NCBI GenBank assembly: GCA_030141605.1
Contig: JAQGDQ010000813.1
Location: 64,001-93,018, forward strand
DNA: 29,018 nucleotides
From: Tubiluchus corallicola
Lineage: Eukaryota; Priapulida; Priapulimorpha; Priapulimorphida; Tubiluchidae
Direction of reading: 5' to 3'
Position numbers and translations under genes: made by a program
Notes under the pieces: model-generated
Seen by the model: only the letters and a program-made list of their open reading frames with translations
The model's database searches: none
Told to the model about the DNA's origin: nothing
In this document: in pieces, positions 28,504 through 29,018 of the stretch
Layout of the letters: every line of letters begins with the position of its first letter
Numbering within the stretch: position 1 is the first letter of the stretch

Positions 28504-29018
28504 ATGTCAAATATTATTTTGTTTAAATTCATTATGAATTGGATAGTTCTGTATTGTGACAGTCAGACAATCATGGAAAACTCAACAGACAACAACAAGA
28601 ATCGGTCAGATGGACACATATACACTTGGCAATACCAATATTTTTTTGATGTAGTTTACGTTGTGCAACAAATTATAGCAGCATTTATTGAACTATCTAA
28701 TTTGATAGTTATTATAGCTCTTGTGAAGTACAAACACATGGAAGATTATAACAACTGGTACATATGTAATCTCGCAGTGGCAGACTTGCTAACAGGAATG
28801 TATCTGCACGTTCTTTCATATAAACTCCACTATCAATATAACACGTTGTCAGAGTGTGAATGTTTACTATTGTATCAGATTTCCATGGTTTTTAGTTATA
28901 TGTCAGTGGCAACATTATTGGCTGTTACAATAGACCGTTTTATTGCCATAAAATACCCACTAAGGTGCAATCAACTGATGAAAAAATGGATAGTTCAGCT
29001 TACTATTGTGGTTTTGTG
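28504..29018 (+). CDS. Receptor gene 8 (type B), 5' part only; runs off the window
   Basis: The frame is open from the conserved ATG to the window edge, about 171 codons, covering the signal segment through the first part of TM4. D94, C120 and DRF are present. Odd features: Ile8 of the signal segment core is Lys (LFKFI), which may weaken membrane targeting. Gly118 is Cys (SECEC), adding a second cysteine next to the TM3 disulfide cysteine. V148 is Ala and Tyr155 is Cys. The N-terminal part otherwise resembles genes 2 and 6. Whether the 3' half is intact cannot be seen. Confidence 0.85.
   Translation, partial: MSNIILFKFIMNWIVLYCDSQTIMENSTDNNKNRSDGHIYTWQYQYFFDVVYVVQQIIAAFIELSNLIVIIALVKYKHMEDYNNWYICNLAVADLLTGMYLHVLSYKLHYQYNTLSECECLLLYQISMVFSYMSVATLLAVTIDRFIAIKYPLRCNQLMKKWIVQLTIVVL

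Overview
The window is AT-rich animal DNA. The grounds are a spliced gene with GT-AG introns, remains of a LINE retrotransposon and of DNA transposons, micro- and minisatellites, and a tandem family of seven-transmembrane receptors. There is no operon structure. The receptor tails resemble orphan class A receptors that I recall from cnidarians and other invertebrates, but the sequence does not settle the phylum, so I name no species.

Layout. Bases 1-1660 are T- and G-rich on the + strand with no convincing ORF, and look like the 3' UTR of a + strand gene lying to the left. Bases 1661-4172 show the opposite skew and fit the 3' UTR of a minus-strand gene. Its last three coding exons are 6841-6728, 6010-5786 and 4501-4173. 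All the introns are phase 1, and the encoded protein segment is Ser/Arg/Asn-rich and probably disordered. The intron at 4502-5785 holds a 38-39 bp minisatellite of about 17 copies. Bases 7320-9650 are a repeat graveyard: a pogo/Tigger-like end, a degenerate T-rich repeat, a LINE/SINE-like 3' tail, a (CA)n tract, a small foldback MITE, and a dead 5'-truncated RTE-like LINE.

From about 10175 to the right edge lies the main feature: a head-to-tail array of eight intronless class A (rhodopsin-like) GPCR genes. Six have full-length reading frames, one of them with a frameshifted tail. One has a premature stop at helix 8, and the last is cut by the window edge. Two fossil fragments of older copies are also present. 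The genes fall into two classes by promoter and signal peptide, A (genes 1, 4, 7) and B (genes 2, 3, 5, 6, 8). The order is A-B-B, A-B-B, A-B, with a higher-order period close to 7.45 kb for the first two triplets.

All eight genes share a TATA box, then an AAAAACTGATT element 54-61 bp further on, then the ATG 40-47 bp after that. Coding bodies resemble their physical neighbours more than their promoter-class partners, which points to repeated gene conversion or unequal crossing over. The short intracellular loop 2 segment is nearly invariant, while the signal peptide, extracellular loop 2 and the TM6-TM7 region vary. This suggests a shared signalling output with diversifying ligand recognition, as in a chemosensory or peptide/small-molecule receptor cluster. 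Ligand and tissue cannot be read from the DNA.
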